Origin: Acidimicrobiales bacterium AG-414-N20
GTDB taxonomy: Bacteria > Actinomycetota > Acidimicrobiia > Acidimicrobiales > MedAcidi-G1
Length of the DNA stretch: 64,000 nucleotides
Reading direction: 5' to 3'
Assembly: GCA_003214465.1 (NCBI GenBank)
Contig: QCLO01000002.1
Span: 111,129 to 175,128, forward strand
Position numbers and translations under genes: made by a program. Shown piece after piece: positions 45,444 through 54,016 of this stretch; position 1 is the first letter of the stretch; the number at the start of each line of letters is the position of its first letter. A model generated the notes under the pieces. The model had not been told where the DNA came from, ran no database searches, and saw nothing but the letters and a program-made list of their open reading frames with translations.

Positions 45444-46085
45444 TTGTCGTCTTGCGACCAGCCACGACCCCTCAAGTGCATAAGCTGAAACTCCGGACCA
45501 ACTAAATTCACTATTAGTCGACATTAAATCAACAACTTCTTCCGGAGAAAGGTAAATAGGCGTATCAGAACCTCTACTACTAACCCAAACTAAAAAACCT
45601 TCTGCTTTTAGACATCTCTCTATCTCTTTAGGGAAAAGAATCATATTCATCGCTAAAAAGACATCTATCGAATTACTAGCAAACGGAAGGCGACTACCAT
45701 CAGCACAAACTTGTGGTGTTTCAAGTACAACAGAGTTTTTAATCATTTCTTTTGAAATATCTAGCGCAACTACATTTTCAAATTTATTCACTAATATTTG
45801 CGTAGCCAAACCTGTACCTGCTCCTAGGTCCACAACTCTTTTCCCGTGAACTTCACCTCTTTCGAAAGCATCTAAAACTGGAACTCCTCTAGCAGGAATA
45901 TTTCGAGTAGTTGACCAGTCAGCAGCTTTTTCGTCAAACAATTTCTTTACTTCTTCTGCCAAATTAGAATTCCATTCGTTTTTGTAAACAACGTCTCGGG
46001 TGATATCCCTCATTCGCGAATTAGAACCTGTATCCCTAACGGATTTAGAACGCGGGTGAATTGTTGGAAGATAAGTTATTTTCAA
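45417..46085 (-). CDS. Class I SAM-dependent methyltransferase
   Basis: The Rossmann-like core has the SAM motif I VVDLGAGTGLATQIL, motif II at VVALDISKEMI, and the later segments VCADGSRLPFASNSIDVFLA and LKAEGFLVWVSS. The substrate is unknown. The longest frame begins at 46166 and would overlap dut by 76 bp. A TTG at 46085 lies 5 bp after the dut stop, behind GGAAGG at eight bases, and gives the natural N-terminus MKITYLPTIHPRSKS, so it is the preferred start. dut and this gene are therefore coupled. Confidence 0.87.
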   Translation of the reverse strand: MKITYLPTIHPRSKSVRDTGSNSRMRDITRDVVYKNEWNSNLAEEVKKLFDEKAADWSTTRNIPARGVPVLDAFERGEVHGKRVVDLGAGTGLATQILVNKFENVVALDISKEMIKNSVVLETPQVCADGSRLPFASNSIDVFLAMNMILFPKEIERCLKAEGFLVWVSSRGSDTPIYLSPEEVVDLMSTNSEFSWSGVSAYALEGSWLVARRQLPASANCA

Positions 46086-46090
46086 ATCTC

Positions 46091-46528
46091 TTACCTTCCG
46101 GAAGAACCAAAACCAGTTTCTCCTCTTTCTGAATCTGGTAATTCTTTGACTTCTTGAAAAATGCACTCTTCAACTTTTTGAATTACTAGTTGAGCTATTC
46201 TTTCGCCTTTATTGATCTCAAAGGCATCGTTCGGATCAGTATTAATCAATAAAACTTTTAACTCTCCGCGATAACCCGAATCAATAAGACCTGGCGTATT
46301 CAAACACGTGATTCCATGTTTTAATGCCAAACCACTTCTAGGTTGAACAAACCCAGCAAATCCTTCAGGTATAGCTATTGCAATGCCTGTTGATATAAGA
46401 GCTCTTCCACCACCTGGATCTAAAACTATAGATTCTGCAGCAACCAAATCTGCTCCAGCATCACCAGGTTTTGCATAAACAGGGATAATTGCATCGTCGA
46501 TTAATCTAATAATTGGAATATTCAGCAT
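46091..46528 (-). CDS. dut: dUTP diphosphatase (trimeric)
   Basis: Dut hydrolyses dUTP to dUMP, keeping uracil out of DNA and feeding thymidylate synthesis. The five trimeric motifs are visible: GDAGADLVAAE (1), RSGLALKHGI (2), LIDSGYRGELKVLLIN (3), GERIAQLVIQ (4) and RGETGFGSSG (5). 145 aa is normal. It is divergent from orn across 52 bp and is followed by the methyltransferase. Confidence 0.96.
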   Translation of the reverse strand: MLNIPIIRLIDDAIIPVYAKPGDAGADLVAAESIVLDPGGGRALISTGIAIAIPEGFAGFVQPRSGLALKHGITCLNTPGLIDSGYRGELKVLLINTDPNDAFEINKGERIAQLVIQKVEECIFQEVKELPDSERGETGFGSSGR

Positions 46529-46580
46529 AAATATGACCTTACTTGCACTTCTTAGTGAATAACCGACACATCAAGCCCGT

Positions 46581-47129
46581 ATGCTCAAATCTGTGCTGGC
46601 TTGGATTGATTTAGAAATGACAGGGTTAAACCCAAAAGAAGATGTAATTGTCGAGATTGCAACTTTACTTACAAACGACGACCTCGAAGAAATTGCAGCT
46701 GGACCAAACTTGGTTATCAATCAGCCATCTCAAAAATTAGAAAATATGAGCAAACATGTCGAGCAAATGCACACTTCCAGCGGTTTACTTGATGAAATTT
46801 CAAAATCAACAACAAGCCTTTCAATGGCAGGTGAAAAAACTTTAGAGTTTTTAAAAGATCACATTGAAAAAGCGGGAACTGTTCCTTTGTGTGGTAATTC
46901 GATTGGTACCGATAGAAGATTCTTGTCTGAAGGTCTTCCGGATTTAGCATCTTTCTTTCATTACAGATCAATTGATGTATCCACTATCAAAGAACTCGCC
47001 AAACGCTGGAATCCAGAGATTATAAATTCTGCTCCGAAAAAAAATGGAGGACATCGAGCCTTAGACGATATTCGTGAATCAATAGAGGAACTCCGTCATT
47101 ATCGTGAAAACCTTTTTATAAAACCATGA
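46581..47129 (+). CDS. orn: Oligoribonuclease
   Basis: Orn degrades 2-5 nt RNA fragments to mononucleotides and is essential in many Actinobacteria. The DEDDh exonuclease signatures are WIDLEMTGL (Asp, Glu), GNSIGTDRRFL (Asp) and GGHRALDDIRESI (His, Asp). 182 residues is standard. The start is a clear ATG. Its stop overlaps the next gene's ATG in an ATGA. Confidence 0.96.
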   Translation: MLKSVLAWIDLEMTGLNPKEDVIVEIATLLTNDDLEEIAAGPNLVINQPSQKLENMSKHVEQMHTSSGLLDEISKSTTSLSMAGEKTLEFLKDHIEKAGTVPLCGNSIGTDRRFLSEGLPDLASFFHYRSIDVSTIKELAKRWNPEIINSAPKKNGGHRALDDIRESIEELRHYRENLFIKP

Positions 47130-48223
47130 ATGAAAATACTCCAACAGAGACGGATTCTCCGCGCCCAATGAGACAAGAACAAGAACCAGCTTCAAAGGAA
47201 ATTACGGAAGTCGCTAAAGGTATTTACAGATTTCAACTTCCGATTTCAATGCCTGGATTGGGACATGTTAATTGTTACGCACTTGAAGACAGCAAAGGCT
47301 TGTCATTAGTGGACCCAGGGTTGCCTGGCGACGAATCTTGGAATGCCCTTGAATCTAGACTTAAAGATTTAGGAACTAATTTTAATCACGTGCATACAAC
47401 GATAGTTACCCATAGCCACGTTGATCATTATGGTGGAGTTCACAGACTTAGAGATGATTATGATGTCGAAGTTCTCACCCATTCGTCTTTTTCATCAGTT
47501 TTTGGTAATGACGACATTATGGAAAATCCTGATGCAGCTTCACTAGACCTAGCTGATGATGAAGATATCGAGAAACTTCGTGAAATGCTTAGCAGGCCAA
47601 CTCCATGGGGTACGAAAAGAGAACCCCCTTCAATCGAAGAGTTAAGAAAGTGGAGTGGCAGTAATACAGGTGCTGATTCAAAGTCTTTTCAAGTACCTAA
47701 ACCATCCTTGACTGTCGAGGACTCCGAAGAGATAACTATCGGTGGAAGGACATGGTTGGCTCTTCACCTTCCGGGCCATACTCATGATCATCTATGTTTA
47801 TACGATCCAGTCGACGGGATTTTCTTGTCAGGAGATCACGTGCTACCAACCATCACTCCACATATAGGGGGTATGGGAAATATGGAAGATCCTTTAGCTG
47901 TATTCTTTAATTCTTTAGAAAGAACAAAAGAATTTTCGCAAGTTACTCTTGTTCTCCCAGCTCACGGACACCCTTTTACTAATCTTGTTGAAAGAACAGA
48001 TGACATTATTCAACATCACGTAGATCGATTGCAGTTAATCAGAGAAACAGGGGATTCGATCGGTGAAGCCTCAGTGAACGATTATATGAAACACTTATTT
48101 AAAGAAAGATCTTGGGGTGATATGGCAGCTAGTGAAACTTATGCCCATCTCGAACATCTAAGAATTCTTGGCGAAGCCACGCCTAAAGAAGAAAAGGGCT
48201 TAAAAACCTATAAATTCGCTTGA
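47126..48223 (+). CDS. MBL-fold metallo-hydrolase
   Basis: The product is a metallo-beta-lactamase-fold protein with THSHVDHYGGV (HxHxDH), LHLPGHTHDHLCLYD, LSGDHVLPTITPH and a final metal His in VLPAHGHPF. A winged-helix-like C-terminal tail (residues about 300-365) is typical of the LACTB2-like group. The substrate is not evident; such enzymes range from thioesterases to RNases. It is translationally coupled to orn. The N-terminal 30 residues are polar and probably disordered. Confidence 0.91.
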   Translation: MNENTPTETDSPRPMRQEQEPASKEITEVAKGIYRFQLPISMPGLGHVNCYALEDSKGLSLVDPGLPGDESWNALESRLKDLGTNFNHVHTTIVTHSHVDHYGGVHRLRDDYDVEVLTHSSFSSVFGNDDIMENPDAASLDLADDEDIEKLREMLSRPTPWGTKREPPSIEELRKWSGSNTGADSKSFQVPKPSLTVEDSEEITIGGRTWLALHLPGHTHDHLCLYDPVDGIFLSGDHVLPTITPHIGGMGNMEDPLAVFFNSLERTKEFSQVTLVLPAHGHPFTNLVERTDDIIQHHVDRLQLIRETGDSIGEASVNDYMKHLFKERSWGDMAASETYAHLEHLRILGEATPKEEKGLKTYKFA

Positions 48224-48248
48224 TTTAAAGCATTATCTAACATTTATC

Positions 48249-48300
48249 GAATTTTATCGAAAAATAAGTTGACAAAATTCACTCAAAGGTGTTGAGTGGT
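48249..48300 (+). promoter_or_regulatory. Candidate promoter of the whiB7-like leader
   Basis: TTGACA at 48269-48274 is a consensus -35 box preceded by a very AT-rich run (ATTTTATCGAAAAATAAG). In mycobacteria WhiB7 autoregulates a promoter with AT-rich DNA just before the -35 box, which the AT-hook binds. No good -10 box is visible at the usual spacing (TTGAGT at 48292 is the closest), so the call is tentative. Confidence 0.4.
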
Positions 48301-48370
48301 CACGCAGCGTAGTTTTGGTAAACTTGTTTTATTGAACTGCTCAGCAGTTTTAAAAAGAAAGAAAATTAGC

Positions 48371-48541
48371 ATGAATAACAGCATTCGCAATCATTACGGA
48401 CATCAAACCGTTGATCATGCTTTGACCTCGCACGTACTTACACCTGTTAATCCAGTAGCTCTATCAAAAGAGACAATTTCATTCTGGTTCAACAAGTACG
48501 GATTTTTCACCATAAAGCGGCCCTGGGAAACAACTAGCTAA
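48371..48541 (+). CDS. Leader peptide-like uORF, 56 aa, upstream of whiB7-like gene
   Basis: An ATG at 48371 opens a 56-codon frame (MNNSIRNHYGHQTVDHALTS, then VNPVALSKETISFWFNKYGF and KRPWETTS) ending 23 bp before a strong hairpin terminator. No protein family is recognised. Its position, between a probable promoter and an intrinsic terminator that precedes a WhiB7-like gene, matches the attenuator uORF known upstream of whiB7 in mycobacteria and Streptomyces. An in-frame GTG at 48296 would give a longer product but lies at or before the likely transcript start. Confidence 0.6.
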   Translation: MNNSIRNHYGHQTVDHALTSHVLTPVNPVALSKETISFWFNKYGFFTIKRPWETTS

Positions 48542-48564
48542 ATAGCTAAAACGCAGAAACCATG

Positions 48565-48591
48565 GCCGCCGGAAAATCCGGCGGCTTTTTT
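48565..48591 (+). terminator. Intrinsic terminator (attenuator) before the whiB7-like gene
   Basis: A perfect 9-bp stem GCCGCCGGA/TCCGGCGGC with an AAA loop is followed by a run of six T. It lies 35 bp before the whiB start and 23 bp after the uORF stop, so it would terminate leader transcripts. Bases 48517-48522 (GCGGCC, near the uORF end) are complementary to 48564-48569 (GGCCGC) in its 5' arm and could form a competing antiterminator. Confidence 0.85.
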
Positions 48592-48625
48592 CATTTTTGA
48601 GATTAGTTCTAAAAAGGAGTAAAAA

Positions 48626-48961
48626 ATGTTTGCAATAGAATTCAAAACAGAAGCTTGGAGAGAAAATGCGGCGTGCTCTCAACTTGGCGTGCCCACAGAA
48701 ATTTTCTTCTCTGAAGATCTAGGAGACATAGCTCAAGCAAAAAGAATTTGTGCAGAGTGTCCTTCGCTTGCATTGTGCTTGGAGGCAGCTATAGAACGAA
48801 ACGAACCTTGGGGGGTTTGGGGCGGTCAACTATTCCGAAAAGGAAGAATTTTAGCGAACAAGCGTGGAAGAGGAAGACCACGCAAAGTCTCTAGGCCTGA
48901 AGAAGATCTTCCAATTATACCTATACCTGTTCATCTGCAGTCTGCCCTCCGTTCTGCTTGA
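48626..48961 (+). CDS. WhiB-family redox regulator, WhiB7-like with AT-hook
   Basis: The 111-residue protein has four Fe-S cysteines (C17, C42, C45, C51), the WhiB motif GVWGG and a C-terminal AT-hook (KRGRGRPRK, 79-87). The AT-hook with GRPR core is a WhiB7 trait; WhiB7 binds SigA and activates intrinsic antibiotic-resistance genes. The leader with an uORF and terminator also fits WhiB7. An AAAAAGGAGT ribosome-binding site precedes the ATG. No WhiB7 target can be named within the window. Confidence 0.88.
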   Translation: MFAIEFKTEAWRENAACSQLGVPTEIFFSEDLGDIAQAKRICAECPSLALCLEAAIERNEPWGVWGGQLFRKGRILANKRGRGRPRKVSRPEEDLPIIPIPVHLQSALRSA

Positions 48962-49021
48962 TGATCGGCCAAATCAAATAGGGGTGACGATTTAACGAAC
49001 CTCGATTTGTTAAGGCAGTTT

Positions 49022-49062
49022 GGGAGATGACCTTATGCCTATAGTCGTAATGGTCATCTCCC
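49022..49062. repeat. 11-bp perfect inverted repeat between whiB7-like and TlpA genes
   Basis: GGGAGATGACC (49022-49032) and GGTCATCTCCC (49052-49062) form an 11-bp perfect stem with a 19-nt loop. No T-run follows, so it is not a classic terminator. It could end whiB transcripts, serve as an operator for the downstream redox genes, or be an RNA processing element. Confidence 0.75.
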
Positions 49063-49078
49063 GACTACCTTTATAGAT

Positions 49079-49567
49079 GTGAAAAAAGTTTTATTGATAT
49101 TTCTGATAACCGCAATTTCTTGTAGTGGTATAGAAAGCATTGAACCTCTTGATGAAAATGTCTTAAATCAATCCTTTGAAACGGAAAATGGATTTAAAAC
49201 CCTTAAAGGCATATACGAACAAAATAATCAGCCTATGGTAGTAAACCTTTGGGCCACATGGTGTACTCCTTGTTTAGAAGAAATGCCATTCTTCGAAACA
49301 GCTCACCGTAAATACGGGGGAAAAATAGACTTTATAGGTATAAATATTAGTGATTCTCCAACTAGAGCTAAACAAAGAGCTGAGGAACTTCACATTTCTT
49401 ACCTTTTAGGTAAAGACCCTGACGGAAGTTTTACTAAATCCTTAAAGGCAATCGGATTACCTGTAACTGCTTTCTTTAATGCTGAAGGCAAATTATCAAC
49501 AGTCCATCAAGGACCTATAAGTCAAGAAACCCTTGATAAATCAATAATGGAGCTGTTAGATGCTTGA
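49079..49567 (+). CDS. TlpA/ResA-like thiol-disulfide oxidoreductase, lipoprotein
   Basis: A GTG start opens a signal peptide (KKVLLIFLITAISC) with a lipobox. The thioredoxin-like domain carries WATWCTPCLEEMPFFE with the CxxC pair and the cis-Pro region GLPVTAFFNAEGK. Such proteins keep haem-binding or cytochrome cysteines reduced outside the membrane. CcdA-like follows with an 8-bp overlap and would supply electrons, so the two form one redox system. Confidence 0.9.
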   Translation: MKKVLLIFLITAISCSGIESIEPLDENVLNQSFETENGFKTLKGIYEQNNQPMVVNLWATWCTPCLEEMPFFETAHRKYGGKIDFIGINISDSPTRAKQRAEELHISYLLGKDPDGSFTKSLKAIGLPVTAFFNAEGKLSTVHQGPISQETLDKSIMELLDA

Positions 49568-50660
49568 TATAGAACTAGTACTTCCTTTCAGCCTCGGTAT
49601 CGTCACAGCAATTAATCCATGTGGTTTTGCAATGCTTCCTACTTGGCTCGGATACTTTATTGGCAAAGACACTGCTGACAAACAAGCGCGACCAGAGCAA
49701 GTTATAAGAGGTTTATGGGTCAGTCTTACCCTCACAGCAACATTCGTAGGTGTTTTTGGTTTTCTTGGATTTGTTATATCTCACCTGGTTAACGAAGAAA
49801 CGATCGCACAAAAAACTCCGTGGATAACTGTCGCCTTAGGAATACTTCTAATTCCGTACGGATTTTCTCTCTTGTTCAAAAAGAATAAAAAACTGTTCCC
49901 GTCTTTCAACCGGAGAGGTCCAAAATCAAATGAAATGTTCTCAGTAATTGGGTTCGGTATTTCCTATGCAATTGTTTCAGTCGGATGTTCAGCCCCTCTC
50001 TTTTTACTACAAATCTCAGGGAGTTTTAGCAGAGAAGGAATTATTCAAGGGACAATAATTTTTCTTGCTTACGCACTCGGATTAGGAGCTGTTGTAACCG
50101 TGACGACTCTATCTTTAGCTTTGGCAAGAGGAGGTATCGTCCGCAATCTCCGAAAATTACTGCCTTATATTGATCAAATAGGGGCCCTGGCTCTATTAAC
50201 CGGTGGTGCATATTTGTGTATCTATGGAATTTACGAAATCCGAACTTTAAATTCTCCTGGATCAGGAGCTAATCCAATAGTTGAAAAAATTAGTGAACTG
50301 CAATCACATTTGACTATTTGGATTTCAGAAGTTGGTGGATTAGAAATAGGTTTGGCTTTGTGGCTCACAGTAATAACTTTCGTACTCTGGGGTTTAAACC
50401 CAGCATTTACCGGTACCGCAAAAAATTATCTTAGGTTTTCTCTTTTAGGAATTTGGCTTCTTATCGAAGGTGTTATATATAAAGGAGTACTAGTTATCAG
50501 GCCAGTAATGAATGTAATTTTAAAATGGCCAGAAAGAATAAATCATTGGTTTGACAGGCCTGAAAGATGGGCCGTTCCCTTTGAGGTCCTTGTTTCGATA
50601 ATTTTTCTTCTGATTGTTTCTTTAAGCTGTTCGGCTTTTATTAAAGAGAAAAAAAGATGA
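49560..50660 (+). CDS. CcdA/DsbD-like cytochrome c biogenesis membrane protein
   Basis: CcdA moves reducing power across the membrane by a Cys pair. They are in INPCGFAMLPTWLGYF (helix 1) and YAIVSVGCSAPLFLLQ (helix 4), and about nine to ten helices are predicted over 366 residues. The C-terminal part is longer than in typical 6-helix CcdA and has extra helices with WGLNPAFTG. It acts with the TlpA-like protein, probably in cytochrome c maturation for the oxidase whose subunit II has a CxxCH haem site. Confidence 0.88.
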   Translation: MLDIELVLPFSLGIVTAINPCGFAMLPTWLGYFIGKDTADKQARPEQVIRGLWVSLTLTATFVGVFGFLGFVISHLVNEETIAQKTPWITVALGILLIPYGFSLLFKKNKKLFPSFNRRGPKSNEMFSVIGFGISYAIVSVGCSAPLFLLQISGSFSREGIIQGTIIFLAYALGLGAVVTVTTLSLALARGGIVRNLRKLLPYIDQIGALALLTGGAYLCIYGIYEIRTLNSPGSGANPIVEKISELQSHLTIWISEVGGLEIGLALWLTVITFVLWGLNPAFTGTAKNYLRFSLLGIWLLIEGVIYKGVLVIRPVMNVILKWPERINHWFDRPERWAVPFEVLVSIIFLLIVSLSCSAFIKEKKR

Positions 50661-51295
50661 GAGAAATCAAACAAATTCAAAATTTTACTGATCTTCTTTC
50701 AACTCCTCAAATAACCGAAGAAATCGAAATTCGATCTTCTTTTGGTATCTGTGCCCTACACGGAGGTGGCCTAGAAAGAGCTACTGAAGCTGTGGCTCGA
50801 GATGTAGCTAAAAGTACCGATTCTTCTTACTATGCTGTCTTACAGCCTGAGGGGTCAAGGTTGCATTTGTCGTCTAAATATTTTGACCCTAAACAGTCTT
50901 TGAAACTAGATCAGTTTTTAAAAAATATTGACTCAGTTATATCAATTCATGGATATGGAAAAGAAGATGATTTTTGGGCTTTGCTTCTCGGGGGAAGCAA
51001 CAGAGAAATGGCTTATCATCTTGCAGGTTCATTGAGAGGAGTCCTCCCAGAGGAATACCGTGTGGTTGATCAAATAGATCAAATTCCACTACATCTGCGT
51101 GGTCTACACCCTAACAATCCAGTTAATTGTCCGACTAACGGAGGTGTGCAAATTGAAATACCACCTGGTTTAAGGTGGAATAGAGAATATAATTTTTGGT
51201 CAGATGCCGATGGAACCCCACGTTCAGAAGATTTAAACCTACTTATTGAAGGACTAGTTTCAGGTATTAATAGCTGGCAAGAAAAAAGGAATTAA
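50657..51295 (+). CDS. Poly-gamma-glutamate hydrolase family protein
   Basis: The product matches the PGA hydrolase family (DUF867-type zinc peptidases): CALHGGGLERATEAVA, SVISIHGYG and NNPVNCPTNGGVQIEIPPGL with conserved His and Glu residues. Phage and bacterial members cut gamma-glutamyl bonds. There is no signal peptide, so it is likely cytoplasmic. It overlaps ccdA by 4 bp; the link with the redox pair is unclear. Confidence 0.83.
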   Translation: MREIKQIQNFTDLLSTPQITEEIEIRSSFGICALHGGGLERATEAVARDVAKSTDSSYYAVLQPEGSRLHLSSKYFDPKQSLKLDQFLKNIDSVISIHGYGKEDDFWALLLGGSNREMAYHLAGSLRGVLPEEYRVVDQIDQIPLHLRGLHPNNPVNCPTNGGVQIEIPPGLRWNREYNFWSDADGTPRSEDLNLLIEGLVSGINSWQEKRN

Positions 51296-51303
51296 CTCAC
51301 ACA

Positions 51304-51939
51304 TTATGGTGACAGTCGATTGACAATCCATCCTTCAAAGGTCAACTCATAACCTATTCGATCATGCAGCCGGTTTTGTCTTCCCTGCCAAAATTCGATG
51401 AAATTTGGCGAAACTTTATACCCACCCCAATGACGAGGTCTTGGGACTTCCAAACCGCGCCACTTTAATTCCTGAGTTTCAAATGCAACATCTAATTCTT
51501 CTCGACTAGAAATTACGCTGCTTTGATCAGAAACTAAAGATCCTATTTTGCTCTCATAGGGTCTCATCGCCCAATATTCATCTGACTCATTTTCAGAAAT
51601 TTTTTCTGCTACTCCTTCAACTAATACCTGTCGGCGTAATTCATTCCAGCTAAAAGTAAGGGAAACTTTTTTATTAGTTTTAATATCGTTAGCTTTTTTA
51701 CTCTCGTAATTAGTAAAGAAAACAAATCCATCTTCACGAACTTCTTTTAAAAGAACATTTCTTCCGCTGGGAGAAGTATTTTTATCAACAGTACTTAAAA
51801 CCATTGCGTTGGGTTCCGAGTAACCAGCTTCTTCTATTTCCGAATACCAAATTTTAAATTGGTCAATTGGGTCACTAACTAAATCATCTTCACGAAGACC
51901 ACGATTTTCATATTCTTTACGTACCTGTCGTAAATCCAT
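51304..51939 (-). CDS. pdxH: Pyridoxamine 5'-phosphate oxidase
   Basis: PdxH makes pyridoxal phosphate using FMN. The protein has PNAMVLSTVDKNTSPSGRNV, VFFTNYESKKANDI, QVLVEGVAEKI, EYWAMRPYESKIGSLVSDQS, RPRHWGGYKVSPNFIEFWQG and RLHDRI, and ends in the conserved RLSP. Length 211 is normal. It is convergent with the PGA hydrolase gene and divergent from crcB. Confidence 0.96.
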   Translation of the reverse strand: MDLRQVRKEYENRGLREDDLVSDPIDQFKIWYSEIEEAGYSEPNAMVLSTVDKNTSPSGRNVLLKEVREDGFVFFTNYESKKANDIKTNKKVSLTFSWNELRRQVLVEGVAEKISENESDEYWAMRPYESKIGSLVSDQSSVISSREELDVAFETQELKWRGLEVPRPRHWGGYKVSPNFIEFWQGRQNRLHDRIGYELTFEGWIVNRLSP

Positions 51940-51997
51940 ATAAATGGTCTATCAAAATAGTCAGCTACTACAAATATCAAGATGTAATGTTTGCTGC

Positions 51998-52357
51998 ATG
52001 GGCAAATATGATTTTTTCAGAGTTGGAATTGGCGGCTCTATAGGGGCAGGTCTTCGCTGGTTCGTCATAGAAAACACTACAACGCAAGTTTTCCCGTGGT
52101 CTACTCTCTTAATCAATCTTTTTGGATGCGCAGCTCTTGGGGTGCTTATAGGAAAAAAATTAGAAAAAAAGTCTCTACTCACTTGGGGTGTAGGTCTTTG
52201 CGGCGGCTTAACAACTTTTTCGACATTTTCGCTGGAAATAGCATTACTGTTTCGTGACAACGAGGTTTTTATTTCTCTTTGTTACCTATTTATTTCTTTA
52301 TTTGCAGGAATGTTTCTGTTTAAAAGTGGTTTAAAAGTGTACGAGAATAAAAGATGA
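51998..52357 (+). CDS. crcB: Fluoride channel CrcB/Fluc, subunit 1
   Basis: A small four-helix membrane protein: GIGGSIGAGLRWF, the Asn in STLLINLFGCAALG and the family signature GGLTTFSTFSLE. CrcB dimers export fluoride. The ATG at 51998 is chosen because it begins the conserved first helix; the frame is open to 51944. Its stop overlaps the next gene's ATG (ATGA), and two different CrcB proteins from one operon would form the known heterodimer. No fluoride riboswitch was seen upstream. Confidence 0.92.
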   Translation: MGKYDFFRVGIGGSIGAGLRWFVIENTTTQVFPWSTLLINLFGCAALGVLIGKKLEKKSLLTWGVGLCGGLTTFSTFSLEIALLFRDNEVFISLCYLFISLFAGMFLFKSGLKVYENKR

Positions 52358-52671
52358 TCGTTCTACCTTTTCTGGCTCTAGCAGCTATAGGAAGTGTTAT
52401 CAGATGGAAAGCATCAAAAATTTTTGGCACCTATAAAGGAACATTTACCGTTAATACAGTCGGTTCATTTTGTCTAGGTCTTATTACTGATTTAAATGAC
52501 CCGATGTTAACAATCATCGGTGTCGGAGGACTTGGTTCACTGACAACCTTTTCTGCTTTTTGCGCCAATTTAGATTCTTTATCCAAAAGAAACTACCGAG
52601 CTAGTTTTATATATTCGTTACTTACCATTGTCTCTGGTGTACTAGCAGCAACAGTTGCTCTAAATATTTAA
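52354..52671 (+). CDS. crcB: Fluoride channel CrcB/Fluc, subunit 2
   Basis: The second Fluc subunit has AIGSVIRWKASKIFG, TFTVNTVGSFCLGLI and GVGGLGSLTTFSAFCANLD, matching CrcB with the conserved Asn and the TTFS motif. It is 105 residues, slightly shorter than the first. Coupled translation with the first gene implies a heterodimer as in other Gram-positives. It converges on serS, with 4 bp between. Confidence 0.92.
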   Translation: MIVLPFLALAAIGSVIRWKASKIFGTYKGTFTVNTVGSFCLGLITDLNDPMLTIIGVGGLGSLTTFSAFCANLDSLSKRNYRASFIYSLLTIVSGVLAATVALNI

Positions 52672-52675
52672 ATTA

Positions 52676-53956
52676 TCAATTAATAATTTTTATACCTTGC
52701 ATATAAGGCAAAAGAGGGTCGGGGATTTGAATACTGCCATCTTCTTGTCTATGTGTCTCTACAATCGCAGCCCACACACGTGGTACCGCCAAGCCTGAAC
52801 CATTAAGAGTGTGAATAACCGATGTTCCTTTCACTTCCTCTGCCCGATATCTAACATTTGCTCGACGTGCCTGATAATCACTAAACCAAGAAACCGATGA
52901 GACCTCAAGCCACTGTTCAACGCCAGGAGCGAAAACTTCAATATCAAAAGTTCGGGCTGAAGAATTTCCTAAATCTCCTGCACATAAATCGAGAATACGG
53001 TAACTCAGACCCAAATCTGCAATTGCTGACTCTGCTCTAGAAAGTATGTCTTCATGGACTTCTTGAGCCTGTTCTGGAGTTGCGTATGCAAGTAACTCAA
53101 CTTTGTCAAACTCATGCACTCTTAGAAGACCTCGTGTGTCTCTACCAGCCGAACCTGCCTCGCGTCTAAAACAGGAAGTATGAGACATTAACTTCATTGG
53201 CAATTCGCTTTCACTAATAATCTCATCACGGGCATACGACGTAAGCGGAACCTCAGCTGTAGGTATAGCCCAAAGGTCATCTCTCTCAAGATGGTATGCG
53301 TCATCCATGAACTTTGGAAGATGTCCAGTGGAGACCATAGTTTCTGTCAAAACGAGAGTAGGAGGTCTTATCTCACGGTACTCATCGGCATTTCGGTCTA
53401 GTCCATACTGGATCAACGCGCGGCACAATGTAGCTCCCAAACCGGTATACATAGCAAACATGGATCCAGAAAGCTTGGTTGCTCTTTCCACATCAAGAAT
53501 GCCTAGGGTCTCTCCAATTTCCCAGTGAGGGACGCGTTGGCAATTATCCCAATCCCTTTCACCTTGCCCTTCAACTCTTACAACTACATTATCTTCCGCA
53601 CTTTTACCATCTGGACATTCTTCAGCAGGAAGGTTTGGAACTCTTAGTAATAATTCTCGTATTTCTATAGATAAATGATCACATTCATCGCTGAGTGCCT
53701 CTTCTTCTTCTCGCATTTCACGACTGGACTCTTGAAGAGGAGTAGCTTCATCTTCTTTTCCAGATTTACGTAGATCACCTACTTGTCTTGAAAGTTCCTT
53801 AATTTCATTACGTAATTGATCTCGTTTTTCAGTAGTTTTCCGGTATTTTTCATCCAATTCAATTATGAGGTCTAAATCAGTTGTATCTTCCCCGCGCCTA
53901 GAAATCGATTGTTTAACCGAAATCGGGTCATTACGTAATAAACGAATATCAATCAT
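52676..53956 (-). CDS. serS: Seryl-tRNA synthetase
   Basis: SerS charges tRNA-Ser, and also tRNA-Sec (found at 26367) as the first step of selenocysteine synthesis. The N-terminal coiled-coil arm (about residues 25-105) has EKRDQLRNEIKELSRQVGDL. Class II motifs follow: TEVPLTSYARDEI, SCFRREAGSAGRDTRGLLRV and the C-terminal NGSGLAVPRVWAAIVETHRQ. 426 aa is standard. It stands upstream of the cta genes' end on the same strand. Confidence 0.97.
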   Translation of the reverse strand: MIDIRLLRNDPISVKQSISRRGEDTTDLDLIIELDEKYRKTTEKRDQLRNEIKELSRQVGDLRKSGKEDEATPLQESSREMREEEEALSDECDHLSIEIRELLLRVPNLPAEECPDGKSAEDNVVVRVEGQGERDWDNCQRVPHWEIGETLGILDVERATKLSGSMFAMYTGLGATLCRALIQYGLDRNADEYREIRPPTLVLTETMVSTGHLPKFMDDAYHLERDDLWAIPTAEVPLTSYARDEIISESELPMKLMSHTSCFRREAGSAGRDTRGLLRVHEFDKVELLAYATPEQAQEVHEDILSRAESAIADLGLSYRILDLCAGDLGNSSARTFDIEVFAPGVEQWLEVSSVSWFSDYQARRANVRYRAEEVKGTSVIHTLNGSGLAVPRVWAAIVETHRQEDGSIQIPDPLLPYMQGIKIIN

Positions 53957-54016
53957 TAGAACTAAATTATCCTTTAAAAGGGCCAGCCTTAAACTTATTT
54001 TAATGTTTATTGAATT

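Noticed and set aside
51940..51997. Fluoride riboswitch ahead of crcB
   Set aside because: The 58 bp between pdxH and the crcB start show no fitting conserved bases or pseudoknot pattern.
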